The notes under the pieces were generated by a model, which did no database searches, was not told the origin of the DNA, and saw only the letters and a program-made list of their open reading frames with translations. This document shows positions 49,501 through 58,414 of a stretch of DNA of 64,000 nucleotides, in pieces. Source of the stretch: Streptomyces sp. G-G2 (GTDB taxonomy: Bacteria; Actinomycetota; Actinomycetes; Streptomycetales; Streptomycetaceae); the NCBI RefSeq assembly GCF_030063135.1, contig NZ_JASISO010000006.1, forward strand, positions 177,137-241,136. The letters run 5' to 3'. Made by a program: the position numbers and the translations under genes. The first letter of the stretch is position 1, and every line of letters starts with the position of its first letter.

Positions 49501-50259
49501 GAGGCCCATACGAAGATCCCCCCGGCCGAAGCCGGCGGCGCCGCCCGGGTGCTGCGCATCGCCGACCGGGCCGCCCCCGGCTGGCAGGCCACCCTCGACG
49601 GCAAGCCGCTGAAGGCGAAGACCGTCGACGGCTGGGCCCAGGGCTTCGAACTCCCCGCCCGGGGCGGCCGCCTCGACCTCGTCTACGCCGACTCCCTCGC
49701 CCGCACCGCCTGGCACTGGACCCAGGGCGCCCTCGCCGTCCTGCTGCTGGTCATGGCCCTGCCCGGGCGCCGCCGCAGCCTGGACGACGACCTGCCGGAC
49801 GAGGAGGGCGCCGTACCCGCCCAGCCCGGCCCCGCCGAAGCGGGCGAGGGCCGCCGCGCCCGCCGCCTGCGCGCCGAGGCCGAGTCCCCCGCCGAGCCCC
49901 TGGAACCCCAGGGCCCGGTGGCCGATCCGTACGCCCAGATCCCGGCCCAGCAGGAGTACTACCCCCAGCAGCCGGACCCGGTGTACGCCGACCAGGGCCC
50001 CCCGCCCGGCTACGAGCAGACACCCGACCCCCAGTACGGCGACCCCCAGTACGGCGAACCCCGTTACGGCGACGGCCAGTACGGCGACGGCCAGTACGGC
50101 TACCCGCAACAGCAACAGCAGCCGCAGCCCCCGCAGCCGTACGACCCGTACGCGCAGCAGCCCTACCCCCCGCAGCCCCCGTACCCGTACGACGAGTACG
50201 GCCAGTACGACGCCTACGGACAGCCCCTCCAGCGTCCCGACGGGAGCCCCCAGCAGTGA
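46597..50259 (+). CDS. Large GT2 glycosyltransferase-membrane fusion with disordered Tyr/Gln-rich tail
   Basis: A 1220-residue protein. The GT2 domain (about 20-290) shows VVAHDGARWLPQTL, WLWLLHDDCAPAPDAL with the metal-binding DD, and MRDDVDLCWRALSAGH as the catalytic region. A polytopic membrane part (about 445-830, roughly 12-14 helices) follows, then an extracellular domain (about 850-1040) and a last helix. The tail (about 1140-1220) is low complexity with repeated QYGD and PQQQQ. Homologues sit beside whiB in actinomycetes and are thought to build envelope polysaccharide; the sugar is unknown. The DUF5719 gene overlaps its stop. ATG at 46597 has GGAGGG upstream. Confidence 0.88.
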   Translation: MSLHSHSTASHQGPAVPEFPRHVVTAVVVAHDGARWLPQTLAGLLGQERPAQSHVAADNGSADDSARLLAEALGDDRVLHLARRTGFGAAVDEAAAAAGVLTPEDLPYLKRPSGWDPVSRTWQDENYDLPDLPHGEPVQWLWLLHDDCAPAPDALTELLRVAEENPEAAVIGPKLRGWYDGKQLLEAGVTIARSGRRWTGLDRREQDQGQHDQVRPVLSVSTAGMLVRRDVYDELGGFDRRLPLMRDDVDLCWRALSAGHTVLVAPDAVLRHAEASARERRTVDCAGRSSVSPHRVDKAGATYTVLANSSAGALPYVMLRILLGTVLRTLGYLVGKAPGQAVDEIGGLLGTLLRPGRVLGARRRRGRPAVPAKELRPLFPPPGATLRANVEQLAGYFGAAQDTEPGGASRHGGAVESGPGGDDADFLDIEQFARLKRIARKPAPVLFALLLLASLIACRGLLGGGSLMGGALLPAPDGALALWHGYADDWHPVGTGSTADAPPYLAVLGALAALLFGSTQTALTLLLVCSVPLAGLTAYFASRPLVGSRLLRAWAAVAYAFLPAVTGALATGRLGTAVLAVLLPLIARSAVRAFGFAGAADGKGGWRAVWTYTLLLTAATAFTPVVWPLAALLGVAALAVRRAAWTTYAPRLAATLAVPLLVLAPWSLSLFGHPAALLREAGLPQGPGTASALDLLGLSPGGPRAAGGLLLLGVVLAALAALLRAERRLAVTTAWAAALAALLLATLVNRTVWAGPATLVYGLALLAAAAIGADGAKERVAARSFGWRQPLAALVALAAAAGPLLVAAGWMLGGADGPLERRDPVQVPAFVAEESGTRDQARTLVLGGGSPAEVAYTLVRGSGGRLGDAELAAAAGSDTRLDKVVSSLVAGSGADQSSQLGGFAIRYVLVRDDAPQQFRRVLDATPGLSRLSQLDGDALWRVDRQVARAVIVSGKPGEDPVPVASGPVEAHTKIPPAEAGGAARVLRIADRAAPGWQATLDGKPLKAKTVDGWAQGFELPARGGRLDLVYADSLARTAWHWTQGALAVLLLVMALPGRRRSLDDDLPDEEGAVPAQPGPAEAGEGRRARRLRAEAESPAEPLEPQGPVADPYAQIPAQQEYYPQQPDPVYADQGPPPGYEQTPDPQYGDPQYGEPRYGDGQYGDGQYGYPQQQQQPQPPQPYDPYAQQPYPPQPPYPYDEYGQYDAYGQPLQRPDGSPQQ

Positions 50260-51752
50260 AGCGCGCCCCCCTGACCCTCGCGGCCGTCACCGCCGCGCTC
50301 GCCGCCGTCACCGGCCTCGCCGTCCTCACCGCGCCCGCCGCCCCGGCCACCGCCGACGCCAAGGCCCGCCAGCGGTCCGCCGCCCGGCTCCCGGTCGAAC
50401 GCACCACCCTGGTCTGCCCCGCGCCCAGCACCTCGGACATCGCCGACACCACCTACACGTCGATCACCCCGGGCTCGCCGAAGCCGCAGGCCAAGGGCAC
50501 GGCCGGACTCGCGGGCGCGATCAAGGACGCCAAGCCCGTCCTGGAGTCCAAGACCCCCGGGGCCCCCGTCGGCGCCGCCTCCACCGGCGCCGAGGCCCCC
50601 GCCCTCACCGGCACCGCCGACGGGGTCCTCGCCCCCGGCTGGACCGCCCAGCAGACCACCAAGGTCGACGTCGGCCAGGCCCGCGGGCTGCTCGGGGTGG
50701 CCTGCACCGCCCCCGGCACCGACTTCTGGTTCCCCGGCGCCAGCACCGCCAAGGGCCGCCAGGACTACGTGCACCTCACCAACGCCGACGACACCCCCGC
50801 GGTGGTCGACATCCGGCTGTTCGGCCCCGACGGCGCCCTGAAGACCGACCCGGGCAGCGGCGAGAACATCAAGATCGGGCCGAGGTCCAGCGTCCCCGTC
50901 CTGCTGTCCACCATCGCGCCCAGTGCCCAGCTCGCCGACCTCACCGCGCACGTGACGACCCGTTCGGGCCGGATCGGCGCCTCGGTCCAGGTCAGCGAGG
51001 ACGGCGTCGGCTCCGACTGGCTGCCCGCCTCCACCGACCCGGCGGGCACCCTGGTGCTGCCCGGGATCCCGGCCGACGCCACCTCCGTACGGCTGATCGC
51101 CCACGCACCCGGCGACGAGGACGCGGACCTCGGCCTGCGCCTCACCGGGCCCGGCGGCTCGATCACCCCGGCGGGCAATGAACAACTGCACGTCAAGGGC
51201 GGCATGTCGGCGGTCCTGGACCTCAAGGACGTCACCCGCGGCGAGGCCGGTTCACTCGTCCTGACCCCGTCCGGCGGCCACAAGGCGGTCCCCGTGGTCG
51301 CCGCGCTGCGGGTGGTCCGGGGCAGCGGGGCCAAGCAGGAACTCGGCTTCATCGCGGCCTCCGCCCCGGTCGGCGCCCGCGCCACCGTCGCCGACAACCG
51401 CACCGACAACGGCGCGACCACCCTCGCGCTGACCGTGCCCTCCGGTGCGGCGGACGCGAAGGTCCGGGTCACGGCCTCCCCGGGCACCCAGGGCGGCGAG
51501 GCGGCCGTCAAGGAGTTCACCGTCAAGGCGGGCACCACCCTGGCGGTCCCGCAGCCCCCCGCCCCGGCCGGCGGCAAGGGGCAGTACGCGCTGACCGTGG
51601 AAACCCTCTCGGGCGGCCCGGTCCACGCGGCCCGCACGCTGTCCCTGCCGCGCGAGGGCATCCCGATGTTCACGGTCCAGACCTTCCAGGACGACCGCGG
51701 CACGGTGGCCGTCCCCAAGGCCGTCCAGGACCTCTCGGTCCTGACGGACTGA
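50256..51752 (+). CDS. DUF5719 family exported protein
   Basis: A 498-residue protein with a signal peptide or anchor (about 7-35) and an all-beta extracellular region. It begins RTTLVCPAPSTSD and has VACTAPGTDFWFPGASTAKGRQDYVHLTN, both characteristic of the DUF5719 family encoded after the large GT2 protein. No catalytic motif is visible. Four-base GTGA overlap with the GT2 gene implies that the two are made together and probably act as one envelope complex. Confidence 0.85.
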   Translation: MKRAPLTLAAVTAALAAVTGLAVLTAPAAPATADAKARQRSAARLPVERTTLVCPAPSTSDIADTTYTSITPGSPKPQAKGTAGLAGAIKDAKPVLESKTPGAPVGAASTGAEAPALTGTADGVLAPGWTAQQTTKVDVGQARGLLGVACTAPGTDFWFPGASTAKGRQDYVHLTNADDTPAVVDIRLFGPDGALKTDPGSGENIKIGPRSSVPVLLSTIAPSAQLADLTAHVTTRSGRIGASVQVSEDGVGSDWLPASTDPAGTLVLPGIPADATSVRLIAHAPGDEDADLGLRLTGPGGSITPAGNEQLHVKGGMSAVLDLKDVTRGEAGSLVLTPSGGHKAVPVVAALRVVRGSGAKQELGFIAASAPVGARATVADNRTDNGATTLALTVPSGAADAKVRVTASPGTQGGEAAVKEFTVKAGTTLAVPQPPAPAGGKGQYALTVETLSGGPVHAARTLSLPREGIPMFTVQTFQDDRGTVAVPKAVQDLSVLTD

Positions 51753-51763
51753 TCCCCTCCGCC

Positions 51764-51790
51764 ACGGGCAGGGGGCCTACTCCTGCCCGT
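51764..51790. terminator. Small hairpin between convergent genes
   Basis: ACGGGCAG (51764-51771) and CTGCCCGT (51783-51790) form an 8-base stem. The right arm lies within the end of the metallopeptidase gene. Confidence 0.45.
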
Positions 51791-52241
51791 ACCGGGGATC
51801 CACCGTCTCGGGTGACAGCCCCAGCAGCTCCGCCACCTGCTCCACCACGATCTCGTGCACCAGCACTGCCCGCTCGTCCCGTGACTTCGTCCTGATCTCC
51901 ACGGGCCGCCGGTACACCACGATCCGCGCGGCCCGGTCGCCGTCCGCCGCGATCATCCCGCCCAGCGGTACCGCCTCGTCGTTCCAGCCGCCCTCCGGGC
52001 CCCCGGGCGGACTCGGTACCTCGCCCACCATGAACTCCACCTCCGCCAGCTGCGGCCAGCGCCGCTCCAGCCGCTCCACGGAGTCCCGCACCAGGTCCCC
52101 GAACAGCTCCCCGCGACTGGCGGACAGCGGCACCTGCGGGGGAGCGAGCGGTCCGCGCATCCCCCGGCCGTGCCGGTCGCGCCGTCGCGTCCGCGGTTCC
52201 TGGGGAAGTCCATCGGCAGGGGGAGTCAGCGGGGTGTCCAT
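51777..52241 (-). CDS. Actinobacterial metallopeptidase-family (zincin-like) protein
   Basis: A 154-residue protein of the zincin-like family that lies beside whiB in actinobacteria. The helix reads LVHEIVVEQVAELLG, so the HExxH pattern keeps His-Glu but has Val where the second zinc His would be; the Glu-Gln that follows is typical of the group. FMVGEVPSPPGG precedes it. It is cytosolic. Function is not established; it may bind metal differently or be inactive. The start at ATG 52241 has a crowded ribosome site. Confidence 0.75.
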   Translation of the reverse strand: MDTPLTPPADGLPQEPRTRRRDRHGRGMRGPLAPPQVPLSASRGELFGDLVRDSVERLERRWPQLAEVEFMVGEVPSPPGGPEGGWNDEAVPLGGMIAADGDRAARIVVYRRPVEIRTKSRDERAVLVHEIVVEQVAELLGLSPETVDPRYGQE

Positions 52242-52379
52242 CACCCTCGCAGGGTAGCCCTCGCCGCCGGGACGGGGGCGACCCGCAACGGCCCACCGCC
52301 CGGGATCGGGTGACGACACGGCACCCGCCCCCGGGGGAGTCGTCGCGGCCCGGTCAAGAGTGCGGTACCGTCCAACGTC

Positions 52380-52778
52380 GTGAGCCCTGTACGTCGCTGT
52401 TCTCGCACCGCGTGCGGCCGCCCTGCCGTCGCGACGCTGACGTACGTCTACGCCGATTCGACCGCAGTCCTCGGCCCGCTCGCCACCTACGCCGAACCCC
52501 ACTGCTACGACCTGTGCGCCGAGCACTCGGAGCGCCTCACCGCGCCCCGCGGCTGGGACGTCGTACGCCTGTCGGACGGTTCCGCGCCCTCGCGCCCCAC
52601 CGGGGACGATCTCGAAGCCCTCGCCAACGCCGTCCGCGAGGCCGCCCGCCCGCACGAGCGCGCGGACCGCCCCGGCGTCGCCCAGAACGGCGGACCCGGC
52701 GCTTCCGGTACCACCGGGCAGGTCAACGGCCCCGCCCGGCGCGGCCACCTCCGGGTCCTGCGCTCGCCGGAGTCCTGA
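52380..52778 (+). CDS. DUF3499 family protein
   Basis: A 132-residue actinobacterial protein. RRCSRTACGRPAVATLTYVY and EPHCYDLCAEHSERLTAPRGW give two Cys pairs, suggesting a zinc ribbon. The C-terminal 60 residues are disordered. It lies directly before manB and is divergent from the metallopeptidase gene, the same arrangement as in mycobacteria as I recall. The GTG at 52380 has no strong ribosome site. Function is unknown. Confidence 0.82.
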   Translation: MSPVRRCSRTACGRPAVATLTYVYADSTAVLGPLATYAEPHCYDLCAEHSERLTAPRGWDVVRLSDGSAPSRPTGDDLEALANAVREAARPHERADRPGVAQNGGPGASGTTGQVNGPARRGHLRVLRSPES

Positions 52779-52877
52779 GACCCGGCCGTACCCGGCCCTT
52801 CATCTGATCGTCGGAAGAGCTGCCCGCCGTGCAGGGTAGGTTTGGTGCCCCGCACAGAACCCTCAGGAGGGCAGGCA

Positions 52878-54245
52878 GTGGCTGCTGATCTTTCGAACAT
52901 CGTCAAGGCGTACGACGTCCGGGGCATCGTCCCGGACGAATGGGACGAGCCCTTGGCGGAGCTGTTCGGCGCGGCCTTCGTCGAGGTCACGAACGCCTCG
53001 GCGATCGTCGTCGGCCACGACATGCGCCCCTCCTCGCCCGGCCTCTCCAACGCCTTCGCCCGCGGCGCGGCGGCCCGCGGCGTCGACGTCACCCTGATCG
53101 GCCTGTGCTCCACCGACCAGCTCTACTACGCCTCCGGCCTGCTCGACCTGCCCGGCGCCATGTTCACGGCCTCGCACAACCCGGCCCAGTACAACGGCAT
53201 CAAGATGTGCCGGGCGGGCGCCGCCCCCGTCGGCCAGGACACCGGCCTCGCGCAGATCCGCGCACTGGCCGAGAAGTGGTCCGAGGAGGGCGCCCCCGAG
53301 ACCGCCCCCGTCGCCGCGGGCACCGTCACCGAACGCGACACCCTCACCGGCTACGCCGAGTACCTCAAGGGCCTGGTCGACCTCACCGCGATCCGCCCCC
53401 TGAAGGTCGTCGTCGACGCGGGCAACGGCATGGGCGGCCACACCGTCCCCACCGTCTTCGCCGGGCTCCCGCTGGACCTCGTACCGATGTACTTCGAACT
53501 GGACGGGACCTTCCCCAACCACGAGGCCAACCCCCTCGACCCGAAGAACATCATCGACCTCCAGGCCCGCGTCCTGGCCGAGGGCGCCGACCTCGGCCTC
53601 GCCTTCGACGGCGACGCCGACCGCTGCTTCGTCGTCGACGAACGCGGCGAGGGCGTCTCCCCGTCCGCGATCACCGCCCTCGTCGCGGCCCGCGAACTGG
53701 CCCGCAACGGCGGCTCCGGCATCGTCATCCACAACCTGATCACCTCCTGGTCCGTCCCCGAGGTCGTCCGCGAGAACGGCGGCACCCCCGTCCGCACCCG
53801 CGTCGGCCACTCCTTCATCAAGGAGGAGATGGCCAAGACCGGCGCCATCTTCGGCGGCGAGCACTCGGCGCACTACTACTTCAAGGACTTCTGGAACGCG
53901 GACACCGGCATGCTCGCCGCGCTCCACGTCCTCGCGGCCCTCGGCGGCCAGGACGGCCCGCTCTCCGGGCTCGTCGCCGCCTACGACCGCTACCAGGGCT
54001 CCGGCGAGATCAACTCCACCGTCGCCGACCAGAGCGGCCGGATGGCCGCCGTCAAGGAGGCGTACGCCGGCCAGGACGGCGTGAGCACCGACGCACTGGA
54101 CGGCCTCACCGTGACCGGCGCCGACTGGTGGTTCAACCTGCGCCCCTCCAACACCGAGCCGCTGCTGCGCCTGAACGTGGAGGCCCGCGACAGCGCGACC
54201 CTGCACACGGTGCGCGACGAGGTCCTCGCGCTCGTCCGCGCGTAG
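52878..54245 (+). CDS. manB: Phosphomannomutase
   Basis: A 455-residue alpha-D-phosphohexomutase converting mannose-6-phosphate to mannose-1-phosphate. The phosphoserine loop is [15 protein letters not shown] (Ser99), the magnesium loop [10 protein letters not shown], the sugar loop GEHSAHYYF, and the phosphate loop [14 protein letters not shown]. The GTG at 52878 follows AGGAGG by eight bases. With manA downstream and manC at 23890 it completes a route from fructose-6-phosphate to GDP-mannose. Confidence 0.94.
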   Translation: MAADLSNIVKAYDVRGIVPDEWDEPLAELFGAAFVEVTNASAIVVGHDMRPSSPGLSNAFARGAAARGVDVTLIGLCSTDQLYYASGLLDLPGAMFTASHNPAQYNGIKMCRAGAAPVGQDTGLAQIRALAEKWSEEGAPETAPVAAGTVTERDTLTGYAEYLKGLVDLTAIRPLKVVVDAGNGMGGHTVPTVFAGLPLDLVPMYFELDGTFPNHEANPLDPKNIIDLQARVLAEGADLGLAFDGDADRCFVVDERGEGVSPSAITALVAARELARNGGSGIVIHNLITSWSVPEVVRENGGTPVRTRVGHSFIKEEMAKTGAIFGGEHSAHYYFKDFWNADTGMLAALHVLAALGGQDGPLSGLVAAYDRYQGSGEINSTVADQSGRMAAVKEAYAGQDGVSTDALDGLTVTGADWWFNLRPSNTEPLLRLNVEARDSATLHTVRDEVLALVRA

Positions 54246-54421
54246 GCCCTGTCGCCGCCGTCCCGTCCGGCTGGTGGCGTCCGGCACCACCAGCCCCGCC
54301 CGGCGGCCGGGCGACGCTCCTCGACGACGCTCCCCAGGAGCACCCCACCGCCGGGCCGCGCGAGCCGCGGCCCGGCGGTACGCTGACCGGGCCCAATCCA
54401 CATGTTCGAAGGGACGCCCCC

Positions 54422-54607
54422 ATGCCGCTCGAAGCCGGCCTTCTGGAGATCCTCGCCTGCCCCGTCTGCCACGCTCCCCTCCGGGACCGGTCGGCCGACG
54501 CGGACGCGCCCGAGCTGATCTGCACCGGCCAGGACTGCGGTCTCGCGTACCCCGTGCGCGACGGCATCCCGGTCCTCCTCGTGGACGAGGCCCGCCGCCC
54601 CGCCTAG
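54422..54607 (+). CDS. Trm112-like zinc-ribbon protein
   Basis: A 61-residue protein of the Trm112/UPF0434 family. Cys13 and Cys16 (CPVC) with Cys34 and Cys39 form a zinc site, and [17 protein letters not shown] is the conserved end. Trm112 proteins often activate methyltransferases; the partner is not evident here. It sits between manB and the SIS gene in one direction and is probably co-transcribed. Confidence 0.88.
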   Translation: MPLEAGLLEILACPVCHAPLRDRSADADAPELICTGQDCGLAYPVRDGIPVLLVDEARRPA

Positions 54608-54766
54608 GCCGTCCCTCGGATCGTGCCCGGCCCGCGCCGCCGGTACCGCACCTCGCCGCGATGTGTTGGCTTCGCCCGCTCCGCCCCGGACCCCCTTCGA
54701 GGGCCCCGGAGGCCGAGCGGGGTCGCACCGCCCGAGTACGTCCCGTGCTCGGGCGCTCCCGCGCCT

Positions 54767-54810
54767 CGCGGGGCACGGCACCGGACGACGCGGGGCACGG
54801 CACCGGACGA
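54767..54810. repeat. Exact 22-bp tandem duplication
   Basis: Two identical 22-base units (54767-54788, 54789-54810) lie in the 299-base gap between the Trm112-like and SIS genes. A 7-base-stem hairpin GCCCAGG/CCTGGGC follows at about 54844-54862. The gap has no gene. Confidence 0.85.
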
Positions 54811-54906
54811 CGTGGGCTCGACCGCCCAGATCCGAAAGAGACGGCCCAGGTTCTCCCTGGGCACTACGTTGGGCCCGAAACGCTCAACAGCCGACCGGAG
54901 GCCGCC

Positions 54907-56040
54907 ATGCTCGACGACTCGCTGCTCGACGCACCCGAGGAGCTGGCCCGCGCAGACCGCCGCGGCCTGCTCCGCGGCGCCGCCGACGCCGGAGCCAGGG
55001 TCCGCACCGCTGTCCGGCACGCCGCCGAGGCCGGGCTGGACGACCTGCGCCCCGACGGCCGCCCCCGCGCCGTCATGATCGCGGGCCCCGGCACCGCCGC
55101 CGCCGGAGTCGCCGACCTGATCAGCGCCCTCGTGGGCGCCTCGGCCCCGGTCACCCGGCTGCACCCCACGGGCGTGGCCCCCGCAGCCGGAGCCATGCGC
55201 TGGACCCTCCCCGGCTGGGCCGGCCCCGTGGACCTGCTGCTCCTCACCACCACCGACGGCACCGAGCCCGGCCTCGAAGCCCTCGCCGAACTGGCCTACC
55301 GGCGCGGCTGCACCGTCGTCGCGGTCGCCCCCGAACGGTCCCCGCTCAGCGAGGCCGTCGCCGGCGCGCACGGGCTCTTCGTACCGATGGCCAAGGCCCC
55401 GTACCAGGAGTACGACGAGAGCGCCGCCGCCGGACCGGGCGCCCTCTGGGCCCTGCTGACCCCGCTGCTCGTCCTCCTCGACAAGCTCGGCCTGGTCCCC
55501 GCCGCCCCCGCCACCCTCCAGCTCGTCGCCGACCGCCTCGACCGCACCGCCGAACGCTGCGGGCCCGCCATCGCGACGTACGGCAACCCGGCCAAGACCC
55601 TCGCCTCCGAACTCGCCGACTCCCTCGCCCTGATCTGGAGCGAGGGCCCCGGCGCGGGACCCGCCGGACGGCGCTTCGCCGCGACCCTCGCCGAACTCGC
55701 GGGCCGCCCCGCCCTCGCCGCCGAACTGCCCGAGGCGCTGCCCGCCCACGGGACCCTGCTCGCGGGCGCCCTCGCCGCGGGCGCCGATCCCGACGAATTC
55801 TTCCGTGACCGGGTCGACGAGCCACAGGCTCTGCACGCCCGGGTCGTCCTGCTGCGTGACCGGCCCGCCGGCGGACTCACCGCCGCGCCCGCCGCACGCG
55901 AACTCGCCCACAGCCACGACACGGCCATCAGCGAGATCGAACCCGAGGAGGGCGGCGACCTCGAACAGCTCGCCGAGCTCCTCGCGGTCACGGACTTCGC
56001 CACCGCGTACCTCGCGCTGGCCACAAGGGGACGTACCTGA
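54907..56040 (+). CDS. SIS-domain protein (TobH/phosphohexose isomerase-like)
   Basis: A 377-residue protein related to bifunctional phosphoglucose/phosphomannose isomerases. The SIS fold is visible as VMIAGPGTAAAGVADLIS and DLLLLTTTDGTEPGLEALAELAYRRGCTVVAVAP, with GNPAKTLASELADSLALIWSEG in the second half. Glycine-rich loops are looser than in true isomerases, and some catalytic residues may be missing. It sits between manB and manA in all actinomycetes that I recall, so a role in mannose metabolism or its regulation is likely but unproven. GGAGG precedes the ATG. Confidence 0.8.
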   Translation: MLDDSLLDAPEELARADRRGLLRGAADAGARVRTAVRHAAEAGLDDLRPDGRPRAVMIAGPGTAAAGVADLISALVGASAPVTRLHPTGVAPAAGAMRWTLPGWAGPVDLLLLTTTDGTEPGLEALAELAYRRGCTVVAVAPERSPLSEAVAGAHGLFVPMAKAPYQEYDESAAAGPGALWALLTPLLVLLDKLGLVPAAPATLQLVADRLDRTAERCGPAIATYGNPAKTLASELADSLALIWSEGPGAGPAGRRFAATLAELAGRPALAAELPEALPAHGTLLAGALAAGADPDEFFRDRVDEPQALHARVVLLRDRPAGGLTAAPAARELAHSHDTAISEIEPEEGGDLEQLAELLAVTDFATAYLALATRGRT

Positions 56041-56087
56041 GGGCACGCACCTGTGCCCGCCCCTCTCTCCCAGGAAGACGAACACCG

Positions 56088-57251
56088 ATGGACCGCCTCA
56101 CGAACACGATCCGCCCCTACGCCTGGGGCTCGGCCACCGCCATCCCGGCCCTCCTCGGGGTCGCCCCGACCGGTGAACCCCAGGCCGAGATGTGGATGGG
56201 CGCCCACCCCGGCGCCCCCTCCCGGCTCGACCGGGGTGCGGGCGCGACCACCCTGTCCGCGGTCATCGAGGCCGACCCCGAAGGCGAACTGGGCGCGGCC
56301 GCCGTCGCCCGGTTCGGCCCCCGGCTGCCCTTCCTCCTCAAGCTCCTCGCCGCGGGCGCCCCGCTCTCCCTCCAGGTCCACCCCGACCTGGCCCAGGCGC
56401 GGGAAGGCTTCGCCGACGAGGAACGCCGAGGGGTCCCCATCGACGCCGGACACCGCAACTACAAGGACGCCAACCACAAGCCCGAGATGCTCTGCGCGCT
56501 CACCCCCTTCGACGGGCTCTGCGGTTTCCGCCCGCCGACGGAGGCCGCCGACCTGCTCGAAGGCCTGGACGTCGACAGCCTCAAGCCGTACGTCGACCTG
56601 CTGCGCGCCCAGCCGGAAGAAGCGGCCCTGCGCGAGGTGCTCACCGCCGTACTGGCCGCCGACCGCACCGAGATGGCCCGCACGGTCACCGAGGCGGGCG
56701 CCGCCGCCGAGCGGCTGGGAGGCCCGTACACGCCGTACGCCTCCCTGGTCCACGCGTACCCCGGCGACCCCGGCGTGATCGCGGCCATGCTGCTCAACCA
56801 CTTCCGACTCCAGCCCGGTGAAGCCGTGTTCCTCGGCGCCGGAGTCCCGCACGCCTACCTCGACGGCCTCGGCGTGGAACTCCTCGCCAACTCCGACAAC
56901 GTGCTGCGCGCCGGACTCACCCCCAAGCACGTGGACGTACCCGAACTGCTGAAGGTCGTCAGGTTCGAGTCCGGCGACCCGGGCGCACTGCGCCCCGAGG
57001 CCGGGGACGACGGTGAAGAGGTCTACCCGGCCCCCATCGACGAGTTCCGGCTCTCCCGCTTCGCCCTCGCCCCCGGCGGCGCCCCGCGCGCCCTCCCGGA
57101 CACCGCCCCGCAGATCCTGCTGTGCACGGCGGGCGCCCCGCGCGCGGGCGAACTGACCCTGGCGCCGGGCGAATCGGTCTTCGTCCCGGCGGGCGAGCGG
57201 GCCGTGTTGTCGGGCGCCGGTACGGTCTTCCGCGCCACCCTGGCGGTCTGA
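56088..57251 (+). CDS. manA: Mannose-6-phosphate isomerase, class I
   Basis: A 387-residue zinc cupin that interconverts fructose-6-phosphate and mannose-6-phosphate. The family marker [10 protein letters not shown] opens the protein; [12 protein letters not shown] gives zinc ligands, [10 protein letters not shown] the next Glu, and [37 protein letters not shown] the catalytic region. It is 47 bases after the SIS gene and transcribed with it. It is the entry step to GDP-mannose. Confidence 0.95.
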   Translation: MDRLTNTIRPYAWGSATAIPALLGVAPTGEPQAEMWMGAHPGAPSRLDRGAGATTLSAVIEADPEGELGAAAVARFGPRLPFLLKLLAAGAPLSLQVHPDLAQAREGFADEERRGVPIDAGHRNYKDANHKPEMLCALTPFDGLCGFRPPTEAADLLEGLDVDSLKPYVDLLRAQPEEAALREVLTAVLAADRTEMARTVTEAGAAAERLGGPYTPYASLVHAYPGDPGVIAAMLLNHFRLQPGEAVFLGAGVPHAYLDGLGVELLANSDNVLRAGLTPKHVDVPELLKVVRFESGDPGALRPEAGDDGEEVYPAPIDEFRLSRFALAPGGAPRALPDTAPQILLCTAGAPRAGELTLAPGESVFVPAGERAVLSGAGTVFRATLAV

Positions 57252-57371
57252 CGCACGACCCGGACCGTCCGGACCCTCCGCACCGTCAGCCGCAGAGGCT
57301 GCGACAATGTGCCGCCGTAGCGCGGCGCCCCGGCCAGGGCCGCCGCACCGAGGAAGGGAACTCCCAAAACC

Positions 57372-58337
57372 ATGAGCGCGTCGGGCGGTACCAAGGCGAT
57401 CGTGGCGGCACTCGCCGCCAACCTCGCCATCGCTGTAGCCAAGTTCGTGGCCTTCGTCTTCAGCGGCTCGTCGTCGATGCTCGCGGAAAGCGTCCACTCG
57501 CTGGCGGACTCCGGCAACCAGGGGCTGCTGCTCCTGGGCGGGAAGAAGGCCCAGCGCGAGGCGACCCCGCAACACCCCTTCGGTTACGGGCGCGAGCGCT
57601 ACATCTACGCCTTCCTCGTCTCCATCGTGCTCTTCACCGTCGGTGGCATGTTCGCCATCTACGAGGGCATCGCGAAGATCAAGGAACCGCACGCCATCGA
57701 GCACTGGTACTGGCCGGTGGGCGTGCTGGTCTTCGCGATCGTCGCGGAATCCTTCTCCTTCCGCACCGCGATCAAGGAGTCGAACGAGATCCGCGGCTCG
57801 CTGTCCTGGGGCCAGTTCATCAAGCGCGCCAAGGCCCCCGAACTCCCCGTGGTCCTCCTGGAGGACTTCGGCGCGCTGATCGGCCTGGTCCTGGCCCTCG
57901 GCGGCGTCGGCATCGCCCTGGCGACCGGCGACGGCGTCTGGGACGGCATCGGCACCCTGTGCATCGGCGTCCTGCTCATCGCCATCGCGATCATCCTGGC
58001 CGCCGAGACCAAGTCCCTGCTGCTGGGCGAGGCCGCGGGCGTCGAACAGGTCGAGCAGATCAAGGCCGCGCTGGTCGACGGGGACACCGTCACCGGCGTC
58101 ATCCACATGCGTACGCTCCACCTCGGCCCGGAGGAACTCCTGGTCGCGGCCAAGATCGCCGTACAGCACGACGACACCGCCACCGAGGTGGCGAACGCCA
58201 TCAACGCGGCCGAGGAGCGGATCCGCGCGGCGGTCCCGATCGCCCGCGTGATCTATCTGGAGCCCGACATCTACAACGCGGCGGCGGCGGCCTCCGGCGC
58301 CAACCCGGCCACAACCCCGGGCGGCGACACCCACTGA
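57372..58337 (+). CDS. Cation diffusion facilitator (CDF) metal transporter
   Basis: A 321-residue protein with six predicted membrane helices and a cytosolic C-terminal domain. [18 protein letters not shown] in helix 2 gives His42 and Asp46 of the metal site; [10 protein letters not shown] in helix 5 supplies the second acidic residue. [14 protein letters not shown] is typical. It exports zinc or a similar divalent cation by proton exchange. A strong terminator follows. Confidence 0.92.
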   Translation: MSASGGTKAIVAALAANLAIAVAKFVAFVFSGSSSMLAESVHSLADSGNQGLLLLGGKKAQREATPQHPFGYGRERYIYAFLVSIVLFTVGGMFAIYEGIAKIKEPHAIEHWYWPVGVLVFAIVAESFSFRTAIKESNEIRGSLSWGQFIKRAKAPELPVVLLEDFGALIGLVLALGGVGIALATGDGVWDGIGTLCIGVLLIAIAIILAAETKSLLLGEAAGVEQVEQIKAALVDGDTVTGVIHMRTLHLGPEELLVAAKIAVQHDDTATEVANAINAAEERIRAAVPIARVIYLEPDIYNAAAAASGANPATTPGGDTH

Positions 58338-58347
58338 CGGCGCTGAA

Positions 58348-58393
58348 CGCGCGAAGGCCCCCCGCACCGTCCGGTGCGGGGGGCCTTCGCGCG
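58348..58393. terminator. Bidirectional terminator hairpin
   Basis: A perfect 21-base stem (58348-58368 with 58373-58393) with loop GTCC separates the convergent CDF and PTS genes. It is the strongest hairpin in the window. Confidence 0.9.
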
Positions 58394-58414
58394 CGGGTGC
58401 AGGGGCTACTGGAT

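Noticed and set aside
47362..50115. 917-codon open frame on the minus strand
   Set aside because: Opposite the giant GT2 gene and rich in Gly/Ala/Glu/Gln with no domain; a shadow frame.
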